Below are positions 55,505-64,000 of a DNA stretch of 64,000 bases, piece by piece. The DNA is from Exiguobacterium sp. J17977 (GTDB lineage: Bacteria > Bacillota > Bacilli > Exiguobacteriales > Exiguobacteriaceae): assembly GCF_018616375.1 (NCBI RefSeq), contig NZ_JAEQBB010000005.1, positions 124,001-188,000 of the forward strand, written 5' to 3'. The notes under the pieces are model-generated. The model saw only the letters and a program-made list of their open reading frames with translations. It did not search any database and was not told the DNA's origin. A program made the translations under genes and the position numbers. Position 1 is the stretch's first letter; every line of letters starts with the position of its first letter.

Positions 55505-56580
55505 CGTGTCATCTCCTTCATTCCATTTGCGATTTCAATCATGCAGTCTTCGGCTTGCGGGTAGTCGCCGAGCTTGTCCATAAAGGCGTGGTCCATCCCG
55601 CGGTATTGAATCAGTCGTGTCGGTACGCCGTCGCGTGCGAGTTTACGCGCATACGCCTCGCCTTCGAGACGAAGGTAATCGTATTCGGCCGTGATGATCA
55701 AAGCCGGCGGTAAGCCAGTCACATCATTCGCGAACAACGGGGAGACGAGCGGGTCGGTCAGTTCGGCCTTGCCCTGTAAGTACACATGGTTGAGCAAACC
55801 GTCAGAATCACCGAGCGCCATGACGACGCCACGGATCAAGTCGTGGTGGTGCTTGATCTCATAATCGTCGAGTTTCCATTCGTAATCGTCTGTCGGGATT
55901 GAGCCTAGATTGACGACCGGATAAATGAGCGCCTGGAAACGAATCATGTTCGTCTCGTTCGATTGGTCGAGTAAGCAACAAGCGGTCGCCAAGTTGCCAC
56001 CGGCACTGTCGCCGGCGACGGCGATTCGTTCGTTCCGTACATTCAGCTCGTCGGCCTGCTCGTATACCCATTCAACCGCTCGGTAGCAGTCGTTCAGTCC
56101 GGCCGGAAACGGATGCTCCGGCGCGAGCCGGTAATCGACCGAGACGACGAGAGCGTTCGCTTTCTCCGCGAGCAGTTTACACGGGTTCTCGACCGTATCG
56201 AGCGTCCCTCCAAAGAAACCGCCACCGTGAAAGAACAGGATGGCCGGTAACGTCTCTTCGGTGCGCGGTCGATAGAGACGCGCCGGGATGTCACCGTCAG
56301 CGCTCGGAATCATAACATGATTTGTCGTGATGTCCGTCGTCGTCATGTCCTGGTTCGGCCAACCCATGCTGGCACGGGCCGATGCCAAGTCGAATGACGT
56401 CTCCGGCTCGGATGCGGCATAGCCTTGGATGACGGCCAGGACGCGCGGGTCCAAATCCCCGCTGACATCCGAGTCGGGAATCGGTTTGATGATTGTCTCG
56501 ACACGGTCTATTGTGTGGACTTGTCGAGCTGTCTCGAGTTGTTCTGCCAATACACGATACGTCTCACGTGAATTCAACAT
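55501..56580 (-). CDS. HSL-type alpha/beta-hydrolase (esterase)
   Basis: A 359-residue carboxylesterase of the hormone-sensitive-lipase group: oxyanion motif FFHGGGFFGG, nucleophile elbow AGDSAGGNLA, acid Asp in ITAEYDYLR and His in MDHAFMD. No signal peptide is visible. Deacylation of small esters, perhaps acetyl or aryl esters on oligosaccharides, is inferred from its coupling with GH3. ATG 56580 follows AAGGGGA; the longer frame from 56616 lacks an SD. It is the first gene of a two-gene operon. Confidence 0.88.
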   Translation of the reverse strand: MLNSRETYRVLAEQLETARQVHTIDRVETIIKPIPDSDVSGDLDPRVLAVIQGYAASEPETSFDLASARASMGWPNQDMTTTDITTNHVMIPSADGDIPARLYRPRTEETLPAILFFHGGGFFGGTLDTVENPCKLLAEKANALVVSVDYRLAPEHPFPAGLNDCYRAVEWVYEQADELNVRNERIAVAGDSAGGNLATACCLLDQSNETNMIRFQALIYPVVNLGSIPTDDYEWKLDDYEIKHHHDLIRGVVMALGDSDGLLNHVYLQGKAELTDPLVSPLFANDVTGLPPALIITAEYDYLRLEGEAYARKLARDGVPTRLIQYRGMDHAFMDKLGDYPQAEDCMIEIANGMKEMTR

Positions 56581-56734
56581 GATATGTAGTCCCCTTTCCA
56601 TAGGCAAAATTGACACGTAGATTCAATTCCCTGATTCCTTACTGATTCGTCCTACTCAACAAGAAAAAATTGACAATTATCCAGCTTTTCCATACCATTC
56701 TACTAATGCTCCAGTAGAAAGGATTGATGTCCAT

Positions 56735-57874
56735 ATGTCACAACCAGTTCGATACGACGTCGCCGTCATCGGCGCCGGCACGATGGGTATGTCAGCTGCC
56801 TCGCTTTTGACGGAACGCGGTGCCCATACGCTCGTCATCGATGCGTTCGACCCGCCTCATAACAAAGGCAGCCATCACGGGGACACCCGGATGATCCGAC
56901 ATGCCTACGGGGAAGGTCGTGCGTATGTCTCACTCGTCAAACGGGCCCAAAAACTATGGGAAGAGCTCGACCATACGTCGCAGTATCCAATTTTCAAGAA
57001 AACGGGCGTGCTCGGTCTCGGGCCACGCGACTCGGCGTTTCTAGACGAGACAATCGCCTCGGCCAAGAAGTATGACTTGCCGCTCCAACTGTTATCGAAA
57101 CAAGATGTCGAGACGCGCTGGCCTGGGATTTCAATCCCGGACGACTATATCGGTTGCTATGAGACCGAGTCGGGACTGCTCTACAGCGAGAACGCGATTC
57201 GAGCGTATCGCGAACGAGCCACCGCAAATGGCGCCGAGCTCGTCATGAACACGCCGGTCGAGTCACTCGAATTCCATGAGGACGGGGTCACCATCGTCAC
57301 GTCCGAGGCGACGTTTTACGCCAAGAAAGTGATTGTCACAGTCGGGGCCTGGGCGAAACAACTGCTCCCCGACCTGTTGCTCCCGCTCGCACCGACCCGG
57401 AAAGTCGTCGGTTGGTTCGATGCGGATGAGACGCTTTATTCGGATGCGTCGTTCCCGTCGTTCTTCGTCGAGGAAGATGACCGGATGTTCTATGGATTCC
57501 CAAGTCTTGACGGGGCCGGACTAAAAGTCGGACGGACCGACGGCGGTCAGGCCATCAATCCGAACCTACATACGCAAGACTTCGGTCGCTATGAAGCCGA
57601 CGAAGGCGATTTGCGCCACTTCCTCGAGACGTATATGCCAGAGGCAAACGGTGCCTTGAATCAAGGCAAGACATGCCTGTATACGATGTCGGACGATCAC
57701 GACTTCATCGTCGATGTTCATCCCGAACATCACAACGTAATCATCGCCTGCGGTTTCTCAGGTCACGGCTTCAAGTTCGGCAGTGTCATGGGCGAAGTGC
57801 TGAGTCAGCTCACGCTAGACGGACAGACACCATTCGATTTGAGTCGCTTCCGTCTCGCTCGTTTTCGTGCATGA
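56735..57874 (+). CDS. solA: Sarcosine oxidase / N-methyl-L-tryptophan oxidase type flavoenzyme
   Basis: Monomeric flavin oxidase of 379 residues that demethylates N-methyl amino acids with release of hydrogen peroxide and formaldehyde. VAVIGAGTMGMSAA (about 9-22) binds FAD, SHHGDTRMIRHAYGEG lies at the substrate pocket, and Cys314 in GKTCLYTMSDDHDF is the covalent FAD attachment site (Cys315 in Bacillus sarcosine oxidase). Sarcosine and N-methyltryptophan specificity cannot be separated here. AGAAAGGATTGATG lies upstream. Single gene. Confidence 0.9.
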   Translation: MSQPVRYDVAVIGAGTMGMSAASLLTERGAHTLVIDAFDPPHNKGSHHGDTRMIRHAYGEGRAYVSLVKRAQKLWEELDHTSQYPIFKKTGVLGLGPRDSAFLDETIASAKKYDLPLQLLSKQDVETRWPGISIPDDYIGCYETESGLLYSENAIRAYRERATANGAELVMNTPVESLEFHEDGVTIVTSEATFYAKKVIVTVGAWAKQLLPDLLLPLAPTRKVVGWFDADETLYSDASFPSFFVEEDDRMFYGFPSLDGAGLKVGRTDGGQAINPNLHTQDFGRYEADEGDLRHFLETYMPEANGALNQGKTCLYTMSDDHDFIVDVHPEHHNVIIACGFSGHGFKFGSVMGEVLSQLTLDGQTPFDLSRFRLARFRA

Positions 57875-57973
57875 ACGACGAACTGCTTCGTTTCGTGTAT
57901 AATGAAGCGTAATCCAAATTGCTAATGAAAATTTCTCGAATAGAAGTTTCTTACACGAAAATGAGGTAAACCT

Positions 57974-59419
57974 ATGAATCAACCAAGCTTTTCAGACTAT
58001 CGCCTAAGCGAAGATATCCAACGTGCGCTCGGCATCATGAAATACGAATCACCGACCGAAGTCCAACAGAAAGTCATCCCGCTCGCACTCGAGCGCCAAG
58101 ACTTGGTCGTCAAAGCCCAAACCGGCAGCGGGAAGACCGCAGCGTTCGGCATCCCGGTCACAGAACTCATCGAATGGGAAGAGAACAAGCCGCAAGTCTT
58201 GATTCTCACACCGACGCGCGAACTCGCCGTCCAAGTCCGTGAGGATATGACGAACATCGGTCGTTTCAAACGCATCAAGGCGACTGCCGTTTACGGGAAA
58301 GAACCGTTCTCGAAGCAACGTGAAGAATTGAAGCAGAAGACGCACGTCGTCGTCGGGACACCGGGACGCGTCATGGACCACATCGAACGGGAGACGCTCG
58401 TTTTAGATAAAATTGATTACTTGATTATCGATGAGGCCGACGAAATGTTGAACCGCGGCTTCCTCGCTGACGTCGAGGCGATCCTTCAAGAATTGCCGCG
58501 CGATCGCGTGACGATGGTATTCTCGGCGACGTTCCCGAACGATATCGAACGTTTATGCCAAAAGCATATGAACGAACCAATCCGTGTCGCCATCGAATCG
58601 AGCGGTGTCACCGCATCGACGATTGAACATGGTTTGATTGAAGTCCGCCGTGAAGACAAGCTCGCCGTGCTGAAAGATGTGACGGTCGTCGAGAACCCGG
58701 ACAGCTGCCTCATCTTCTGCCGGACGAAAGAACATGTCGACACGGTGTATACCGAGCTCGACCAAGCCGGTTACTCGTGCGAACGACTCCACGGTGGCCT
58801 AGAGCAAGAAGACCGCTTCGCCGTCATGGAAGGCTTTAAGATGGGTAACTTCCGATATCTCGTCGCGACCGACGTCGCAGCACGTGGAATCGACGTCGAT
58901 AACGTCAACCTCGTCATCAACTATGACGTGCCGATGGAAAAAGAGAGCTACGTGCACCGGACCGGACGCACAGGCCGTGCCGGCAACGCCGGAAAAGCGA
59001 TCACGCTCGCGACGCCTCACGAGGGCAAGTTCGTTCGCGCCATCGAAGCGTTCATCAAGTTCGATATCCCGGAGGTGGATGCACCGACTGAAAGAGAAGT
59101 CGCGCGCAACCAAGCCGCATTCGAAGAGAAGTTGAGCGGTCGACGTGTCGTTCGCAACAACAAGACGGCCCGGATCAACCAAGACATCATGAAGCTTCAC
59201 TTCAGCGGCGGGAAGAAGAAAAAACTCCGCGCCATCGACTTCGTCGGTACAATCGCCAAAATTCCTGGCGTGTCGGCTGACGATATCGGCATCATCACGA
59301 TCAACGACCAGATGACGTACGTCGACATTTTGAACGGCAAAGGCTCACTCGTCCTTCAGGCGATGGAATCGACACCGATCAAAGGGAAGAAGTTGAAAGT
59401 GAGCAAGGCAAAAAAATAA
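57974..59419 (+). CDS. dbpA: DEAD-box RNA helicase DbpA/YxiN type
   Basis: ATP-dependent RNA helicase of 481 residues for 50S ribosome assembly. Helicase core about 1-370 with [23 protein letters not shown] (IIDEADEML), SAT and HRTGRTGR motifs. The C-terminal RNA-binding domain ([15 protein letters not shown] to the end, about 405-478) is that of DbpA/YxiN, which recognises hairpin 92 of 23S rRNA. A long leader with TATAAT at 57898-57903 precedes it; GAGGT lies near the ATG. Single gene. Confidence 0.95.
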   Translation: MNQPSFSDYRLSEDIQRALGIMKYESPTEVQQKVIPLALERQDLVVKAQTGSGKTAAFGIPVTELIEWEENKPQVLILTPTRELAVQVREDMTNIGRFKRIKATAVYGKEPFSKQREELKQKTHVVVGTPGRVMDHIERETLVLDKIDYLIIDEADEMLNRGFLADVEAILQELPRDRVTMVFSATFPNDIERLCQKHMNEPIRVAIESSGVTASTIEHGLIEVRREDKLAVLKDVTVVENPDSCLIFCRTKEHVDTVYTELDQAGYSCERLHGGLEQEDRFAVMEGFKMGNFRYLVATDVAARGIDVDNVNLVINYDVPMEKESYVHRTGRTGRAGNAGKAITLATPHEGKFVRAIEAFIKFDIPEVDAPTEREVARNQAAFEEKLSGRRVVRNNKTARINQDIMKLHFSGGKKKKLRAIDFVGTIAKIPGVSADDIGIITINDQMTYVDILNGKGSLVLQAMESTPIKGKKLKVSKAKK

Positions 59420-59429
59420 TCATCACTCC

Positions 59430-59471
59430 AACCTCAATACCTCTCCACGCGGAGCAGGGTTGAGGTTTTTT
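59430..59471 (+). terminator. Terminator after dbpA
   Basis: AACCTCAA-CC / GG-TTGAGGTT hairpin with an internal stem, followed by TTTTTT. Confidence 0.85.
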
Positions 59472-59485
59472 ATTGAATCCACCCA

Positions 59486-59545
59486 TATCGAAAGCGCTTT
59501 CGATAAACTTTAAAAAAATAAGACTCATCGAGAGAACGCTTTCAA
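59486..59545. promoter_or_regulatory. Two cre-like operators without an adjacent target gene
   Basis: TATCGAAAGC / GCTTTCGATA (59486-59505) is a perfect 20-base palindrome with a CcpA/LacI-type core. On the minus strand TTGAAAGCGTTCTCT (59545-59531) fits the CcpA consensus at every fixed position. Neither is close to a gene start: dbpA ends upstream and the DUF4317 gene ends at 59745. Confidence 0.7.
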
Positions 59546-59597
59546 GAGCATCATACCGATAACCGTTCCGAAATTCAACCATCCTCACGTGATTGAC

Positions 59598-59627
59598 AAA
59601 AAAAGGCTCAGACGATTGTCTGAACCT
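59598..59627 (-). terminator. Terminator downstream of the DUF4317 gene
   Basis: On the minus strand GGTTCAGAC / GTCTGAGCC stem followed by seven T, 118 bases after the stop codon. Confidence 0.8.
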
Positions 59628-59744
59628 CAGTCTTCTCGATGAAGAAAATCAAGCTTGTCCTCTCGAATCGAACGATGTATCGACAGGAGGACAGCAAGGA
59701 TAGTCATCCGCTCAACGATTTCTAACGGATGAACCCGCTCAGCG

Positions 59745-60938
59745 TCAGTCCAGCAGTTCTTCCGAAATGAGTTTGAACCCTTCGATTTCCGTATCCTCTT
59801 CTAGTTCAATCAACAAACAACGTTTCCCTTTCACGTTCACTTGTCTCACGTACTTCAAGTCTTGCGGGCTGATCGAGATATTGGCGACTTTCGTATTGAT
59901 TTTAATCGACTTCGACGTGTATTTCGGGACGACGCTGCTCGCCTTCATCTCATATTGGCGGTCGTCGACAACTTGTTGGAACGCCGCTTCGACTTTCTCC
60001 GTCGTCACGTCCTCGACCCCACTCGCTTTCAACACGATTTCGACGGTTCGTGCATCAATCATCGGGACGGTCTCTTCCTCGTCCTCACGCTCCGCCTCGG
60101 CGAGAATCATTTGGTTAATTTCATCGTAAACGGTAGCGAGCGTCCCCACGTTCACTTCTTCGCCGATGACAGTTTTGACGACTTCCTCGAACATCGCCTT
60201 CTCCTCGACCGCCGTCACAATCTCGGTCCCGTTCAAGACGTTCTCGATGAAGCCGAAGTCTGGTTGGTGTGCTTTCTGGGCTGCATATAAGATGTGGTTG
60301 ACGTCGGCCGCGTTGTCCGTGAAGCACGGGAACATAAACCCACCGATTGGGGCATCGAGCTTGATGACGGGATTGATGAAGATGTTCGACTTGAACTCCC
60401 GCTCGATATAGTCGAACACGAGCGATTGTTTCGGGAGCTCGGTCTGATTGATGCTGCATAGGATGAATCGTGACGTCCACACCTCGTCGCGCATATCGAT
60501 TTCTGTCTCTTCAGAATGACGACGCGTCGGCTTATTGTATTTGAAGCGGATGAACGTGACGACCATATCTTTCTCGAACGGCGCCTCCTGTACCATCTTC
60601 AGCGCGACCCGCTGCATCATGCCAGCCCATTCTTCGATGTCGTCGGTCCGCAGTGCTTCATACAACAACGTCTGCGTATGATCGGTCTGTCCCGCTTCAG
60701 GATGTTGGAACTTCACTTCGAACAGTTTCTCATCGATTTTGCCACCGAGCACTTTCTTGAAGTTGGCGAGGAACAACTCTTGGTGCTCCTGCTCGACGAA
60801 CGGGAACGAGCGTAACTCCTCGTAAAAAATCTCGTTACTGTCTTGGCGAATATAAATATTATAAATATCAGCGATTTTGACCGCTTCCGCATTCAACTTG
60901 AAATGCTTGCGAATCGCCGCGATGTCTTTTTGATTCAT
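59745..60938 (-). CDS. DUF4317 family protein
   Basis: A 397-residue cytosolic protein resembling DUF4317: MNQKDIAAIRKHFKLNAEAVKIADIYNIYI at the start and QEHQELFLANFKKVLGGKIDEKLFELKF-like sequence soon after. The C-terminal third is acidic and ends with short beta-strands. The function is unknown; the family is common in Firmicutes. AAGGAG precedes the ATG. Monocistronic, with a terminator well downstream. Confidence 0.8.
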   Translation of the reverse strand: MNQKDIAAIRKHFKLNAEAVKIADIYNIYIRQDSNEIFYEELRSFPFVEQEHQELFLANFKKVLGGKIDEKLFEVKFQHPEAGQTDHTQTLLYEALRTDDIEEWAGMMQRVALKMVQEAPFEKDMVVTFIRFKYNKPTRRHSEETEIDMRDEVWTSRFILCSINQTELPKQSLVFDYIEREFKSNIFINPVIKLDAPIGGFMFPCFTDNAADVNHILYAAQKAHQPDFGFIENVLNGTEIVTAVEEKAMFEEVVKTVIGEEVNVGTLATVYDEINQMILAEAEREDEEETVPMIDARTVEIVLKASGVEDVTTEKVEAAFQQVVDDRQYEMKASSVVPKYTSKSIKINTKVANISISPQDLKYVRQVNVKGKRCLLIELEEDTEIEGFKLISEELLD

Positions 60939-61193
60939 TGATTCCCACTCCTTCGTCCTTTGCTACAAACCGCCTTCATTATACCAATAGTTGGTGCCTG
61001 CGCGTATGCCGGTAGTGCTAAAGCCGGGACGTCTGATGTCATGTATCATGTCCCTGACCTCAACTTTTATAATCTTTGGATTCATTTTTTGTAAATTTGC
61101 GTATTTCTCACTTCCTTGCCATGTATAGTCGATGTGCATCGTGCGTTTACGATGCGCGTCGTTCAGTCGTCATACATAATAGGAGGCACAAAC

Positions 61194-61826
61194 ATGCTTA
61201 AAAAATGCATCAGTTCTTTATTCACGATCATCTTGGTCGCCACGTCGCTCCACTTCACGACGCCGACCGCCTCGGCACTCCCGCCCAATATTCCATCGAA
61301 ATCGAGTGCGCTCACGAAGTTGAACGCGTTGACCGTTAAAACTGAAGGAACGATGACCGGCTATAGCCGTGACCTGTTCCCGCACTGGAGCGGACAAGGG
61401 AACGGCTGCGACACGCGGCAAGTCGTCTTAAAACGTGACGCCGATTCGTACGTCGGTGACTGCCCGGTCACATCGGGCTCGTGGTACAGTTACTATGACG
61501 GCATCACGTTCACGTCACCGTCTGATCTCGATATCGACCACGTCGTACCGTTGGCCGAAGCGTGGCGTTCAGGTGCCAACAGCTGGACGACGACGAAACG
61601 TCAAAGCTTCGCCAACGATTTGACCGGACCACAGCTGATTGCCGTCTCGGCCAGCTCGAACCGTTCAAAAGGGGACCAAGACCCGTCAACATGGCAACCG
61701 ACACGCACCGGTGCACGTTGCGCTTATGCGAAGATGTGGGTCGAGACGAAGAGCCGCTGGGGTCTCAGCCTCCAATCTACAGAAAAGACGGCCCTTCAAA
61801 CGGCCATCAATGCTTGCGTCTATTGA
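61194..61826 (+). CDS. Secreted HNH nuclease (GmrSD C-terminal/DUF1524-like)
   Basis: A 210-residue exported protein: signal peptide 1-27 ending TASA, then YSRDLFPHWSGQGNGCDTRQVVL (two segments), a DIDHVVPLAEAWRSGA HNH core near residue 110, and NDLTGPQLIAVSASSNRSKGDQDP with the Asn/His region expected after it. Four Cys may form two disulfides outside the cell. Use of extracellular DNA as nutrient or competition are both possible. ATG 61194 follows AGGAGG. A small ORF follows after 18 bases. Confidence 0.85.
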   Translation: MLKKCISSLFTIILVATSLHFTTPTASALPPNIPSKSSALTKLNALTVKTEGTMTGYSRDLFPHWSGQGNGCDTRQVVLKRDADSYVGDCPVTSGSWYSYYDGITFTSPSDLDIDHVVPLAEAWRSGANSWTTTKRQSFANDLTGPQLIAVSASSNRSKGDQDPSTWQPTRTGARCAYAKMWVETKSRWGLSLQSTEKTALQTAINACVY

Positions 61827-61844
61827 TTCAGAAAGGAGTCTACG

Positions 61845-62087
61845 ATGAACCAGCAATCTTCAGTATTTAAAGCTACTCACGGCGTCATGACCGAGGAAGT
61901 CGGCGTCATCAGTGGAGATCTTGAATTACGGACGACGTGCCAGGAAGACGGCACGCTCGAGCTCGCCATCACGTACGTCGGTGCGGCCGAGTGGTACACA
62001 TTGCCCGGGAAAGACTACAAACTGCATGATGTGCGCGACCATGAGGTCGTGCATCGCTTGCTCGTGAACGTCCTCGAGCGGGCATAA
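61845..62087 (+). CDS. Small hypothetical protein
   Basis: An 80-residue soluble protein with AAAGGAG before the ATG. TEEVGVISGDLELRTTCQEDGTLELAITYVGAAEWYT suggests a small beta-sheet with one Cys; no signal peptide. It begins 18 bases after the secreted nuclease gene, so cotranscription and an accessory or protective role are conceivable but unproven. Confidence 0.65.
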   Translation: MNQQSSVFKATHGVMTEEVGVISGDLELRTTCQEDGTLELAITYVGAAEWYTLPGKDYKLHDVRDHEVVHRLLVNVLERA

Positions 62088-62088
62088 C

Positions 62089-62124
62089 AAATGAGCCGAC
62101 ACGGCATCGTGTCGGCTCATTGTT
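62089..62124. terminator. Bidirectional terminator
   Basis: ATGAGCCGACAC / GTGTCGGCTCAT hairpin between the small ORF and msrA. Confidence 0.8.
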
Positions 62125-62590
62125 TGTACTTCTCTAATAATGTCTTCGGGATATGGCAGTAATCGTCCGGACATCGCTCAAGCCGGTCTTGATGCTCGTC
62201 CGCGCTTCGGACGTAGTTCGTGAGCGGCAATACCTCGACCGCGATTCGGTCCGCATCGCTTCGGTTGTCGATCAATGTGCGTGCGACTTTCAAATGGCGT
62301 GGGTCTGCACTATAGACGCCAGTCCGATACTTTTCGCCGACATCCTCGCCTTGGCGATTGATGCTGTACGGGTCAATGATTTCAAATAAGTAATCCATTA
62401 AATCCTCCATCGTGACGATGCTCGGATCGAACGTCGTTTTGACGCATTCGGCGTAACCGTCATATGCTCCATCGAGCGTATCGGTCGTCCCGTTCGCCCG
62501 TCCGGCCTCCGTTTCGATGACACCGGGTAACGTCTTCATGAACGCTTGGACGCCCCAGAGGCATCCTCCCGCTATATATACCGTTTGCAT
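62117..62590 (-). CDS. msrA: Peptide-methionine (S)-S-oxide reductase
   Basis: Repairs oxidised methionine residues. Compact 157-residue MsrA with catalytic Cys10 in GGCLWG (Leu replaces the common Phe), DGAYDGYAECVKTTFDP and YSINRQGEDVGEKYRTGVY as family landmarks. C-terminal Cys in LERCPDDYCHIP may act as recycling cysteines. GGGGGATG lies before the ATG. Monocistronic; no msrB is adjacent. Confidence 0.92.
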   Translation of the reverse strand: MQTVYIAGGCLWGVQAFMKTLPGVIETEAGRANGTTDTLDGAYDGYAECVKTTFDPSIVTMEDLMDYLFEIIDPYSINRQGEDVGEKYRTGVYSADPRHLKVARTLIDNRSDADRIAVEVLPLTNYVRSADEHQDRLERCPDDYCHIPKTLLEKYKQ

Positions 62591-62697
62591 CCAATCATCC
62601 CCCTTAAAATTTTAGTCAATAATTCCCACGATTCGGTAGAAATGCGCTACGATAAACTCAAATCTTTTATCCGTGAACAGATACGGGGGAATTTATT

Positions 62698-63216
62698 TTG
62701 AAAAAACTCATGTGGACCACCTTTTGGACCATCACCATCGTCGCAAGCTTGTATGCTGTCACGACGGGAGAATCGTTCGTCTCGATGAGCCAGTCTGTTT
62801 CGGTCGATTATCAAGAGATGGAGCGCTACTTGACGACCGAAGTGATGAACCCGAACTTCGGCGGTGACGTGTGGACGTCATATAAAATTCTCGACACGAA
62901 TACGACGAAAAATGAGGTGTACGTCTGGGCGCTCATCCAAGAGTACGTGCAAGAAGGTGATCGCTTCGAGCAAGGTTCGGGCATGTCCGTCCCCCTTGTA
63001 TTATACCTTGACGACGATGACGAATCATTTACGATTCAAGGTCATCGGACACCGCGGGACGGCTCGTATTATCCGACCGATTTATGGACCATGTTCCCGG
63101 TCCATGTTCAACTCGCGATTTCTTCGCATCCGGACGGGATTGTCACGAAATTACATACGCAAATGGAACAAAAGCTTTCGCAAAGCCAGTACGCGAAAGA
63201 CGGAAAGGAAGATTGA
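62698..63216 (+). CDS. Hypothetical protein with N-terminal membrane anchor
   Basis: A 172-residue protein starting at TTG (GGGGGAA about 11 bases upstream; MKKLMWTTFWTITIVASLYAV forms one membrane helix or uncleaved signal). The remainder is extracytoplasmic and acidic, with YLDDDDESFTIQGHRTPRDGSYY. Not recognised. The next small gene begins at 63218 directly after its stop, so the two form an operon. Confidence 0.65.
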   Translation: MKKLMWTTFWTITIVASLYAVTTGESFVSMSQSVSVDYQEMERYLTTEVMNPNFGGDVWTSYKILDTNTTKNEVYVWALIQEYVQEGDRFEQGSGMSVPLVLYLDDDDESFTIQGHRTPRDGSYYPTDLWTMFPVHVQLAISSHPDGIVTKLHTQMEQKLSQSQYAKDGKED

Positions 63217-63217
63217 C

Positions 63218-63481
63218 TTGAAGATTACAAAACGCGCGATGCTCATCTCGACCGCGCTTCACCTCATGTATCTCATCGTCACGTTCGGAATCGGCTTCAT
63301 CCGCACGCTCAACTATACACCCGACATCATCGCCGAGGCGGACAACGTCACGTCACTTCAAAGCGAAGTCGCCATCGGGACGACCGGGACTCCGTTCGTC
63401 TATGTCTTCACCTGGATTGGCCTCACCATCGTTCTCGCGATTGGAATGCTGACGGTTCAACGCATCCGTCAAACGTGTTAA
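63218..63481 (+). CDS. Small two-helix membrane protein
   Basis: An 87-residue protein that starts at TTG 63218, with GGAAAGGAAG just upstream and one base after the stop of the preceding gene. Helices lie at about 8-27 and 60-80, separated by an extracytoplasmic loop of about 30 residues (NYTPDIIAEADNVTSLQSE). Not recognised; it is probably cotranscribed and may work with the anchored protein upstream. Confidence 0.55.
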   Translation: MKITKRAMLISTALHLMYLIVTFGIGFIRTLNYTPDIIAEADNVTSLQSEVAIGTTGTPFVYVFTWIGLTIVLAIGMLTVQRIRQTC

Positions 63482-63534
63482 CCAAGAATACATGCGCTAC
63501 ACGGTCACAGATGCCACTTTAGGAGGGATATCGT

Positions 63535-63906
63535 TTGAATCTTATTCAGCAAATCAGACAAATCTACGTGCCGGTGCACGACTTGGATCGCGCGGTCCGT
63601 TTCTACCGGGACACACTTGAAATTCCACTCCTGTTCCAAGCCGGCAGCCTCGCCTTTCTAGAATGCAACGGCGTGCGGCTCATGTTGTCGCGTCCCGAGA
63701 ATGAAGACTTTGCCAAAGCGAGCTCTGTGCTCTATCTCCAAGTGAACAATCTCACTGAGGCGTATGAACAGCTCTTGGCAAAAGGTGTGCAGTTTATCGA
63801 CGAGCCGCACCTCGTCGCAAAAATGGAGCACCTCGAGACGTGGATGGCTTTCTTCAAGGATTCTGAGGGTAACACACATGCGTTGATGAACGAGATCCAC
63901 ACGTGA
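63535..63906 (+). CDS. VOC family protein
   Basis: A 123-residue glyoxalase/bleomycin-resistance-fold protein with TTG start after AGGAGG. IYVPVHDLDRAVRFYRDTLEIPLLF and FKDSEGNTHALMNE are typical first and last strands of the fold. The substrate is unknown; it is unlike the YaeR-type VOC protein at 24477. Single gene with its own terminator. Confidence 0.85.
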   Translation: MNLIQQIRQIYVPVHDLDRAVRFYRDTLEIPLLFQAGSLAFLECNGVRLMLSRPENEDFAKASSVLYLQVNNLTEAYEQLLAKGVQFIDEPHLVAKMEHLETWMAFFKDSEGNTHALMNEIHT

Positions 63907-63916
63907 TCTGCGACCA

Positions 63917-63955
63917 CATAAAAAGGAAATCTACAATAACGTAGATTTCCTTTTC
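63917..63955. terminator. Bidirectional terminator
   Basis: AAAAGGAAATCTAC / GTAGATTTCCTTTT perfect stem. Confidence 0.85.
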
Positions 63956-64000
63956 TCATAGATAGCCGAGCCGTTTCAAATCCTCATAGACGAGAGAAGA
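63956..64000 (-). CDS. 3' end of an unidentified minus-strand gene
   Basis: On the minus strand an open frame enters from the window edge and ends at TGA (63958-63956) with SLVYEDLKRLGYL. The terminator just beyond supports a real gene end. Too short for a product name. Confidence 0.4.
   Translation of the reverse strand, partial: SSLVYEDLKRLGYL

Noticed and set aside
59639-59725. 28-codon frame starting at an ATG in the gap before the DUF4317 gene
   Set aside because: No SD, no conservation signal visible, and it lies in the 3' untranslated region of a minus-strand gene.

Overview
The window is a gene-dense bacterial chromosome segment with no rRNA, tRNA, IS element, prophage or CRISPR array that I could find. 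Strong AGGAGG-type ribosome binding sites, Bacillus-type control sites (CIRCE, PerR-like, PurR-like and cre-like boxes), MprF, FusB-like and AdaA/AlkA/Ogt proteins, and a GC content visibly above that of Bacillus point to a Bacillota member. Exiguobacterium or a close relative is my inference; it is not proven by any one feature.

Layout. 1-9 kb: 3' part of a heparinase II/III-like gene, large-subunit catalase, MFS transporter, a PAS-GGDEF diguanylate cyclase and GMP reductase. 8.4-13.7 kb: a four-gene minus-strand operon led by a 1060-residue GGDEF-EAL-GAF-GAF-GGDEF protein, followed by a P-loop NTPase, an MBL hydrolase and a GNAT. 13.8-24.9 kb: two paralogous small membrane proteins, a luciferase-like oxidoreductase, YjiH, a C39-like protein, RluF, a secreted subtilase, a divergent SDR/TetR pair and a YaeR-like VOC protein preceded by a probable small RNA or attenuator. 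25-31 kb: htpG under CIRCE, an SRA-like/HNH protein, ahpCF and an aldo/keto reductase. 31.8-39 kb: metNIQ, UDG-like proteins, MarR and CarD regulators, mqo. 39-43 kb: DUF2691, a histidine phosphatase whose 3' end carries four perfect DnaA boxes, DegV, and the ada-type alkylation repair operon. 43-52.5 kb: mprF, a secreted GH16 glucanase with carbohydrate-binding modules, a DUF1349-Nudix-LURP unit, a HAD phosphatase and a FusB-like protein. 52.7-64 kb: a domain-permuted GH3 glucosidase coupled to an HSL-type esterase, a sarcosine-oxidase-type enzyme, DbpA helicase, DUF4317, a secreted HNH nuclease, MsrA and small proteins.

Themes. Oxidative and protein-damage defence is spread through the window (catalase, AhpCF, MsrA, HtpG). 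DNA repair is prominent (AdaA-AlkA-Ogt plus three UDG-like proteins). Plant or algal polysaccharide use is suggested by the heparinase-like lyase, GH16 and GH3, with cre-like operators at GH16. Two c-di-GMP proteins indicate second-messenger control.

The most notable non-coding signals are the DnaA-box cluster at 40026-40160, the promoter-to-terminator RNA at 24875-24992, the CIRCE site at htpG, the 23-bp operator-like palindrome at the carD promoter, and two cre-like sites at 59486-59545 with no obvious target gene.
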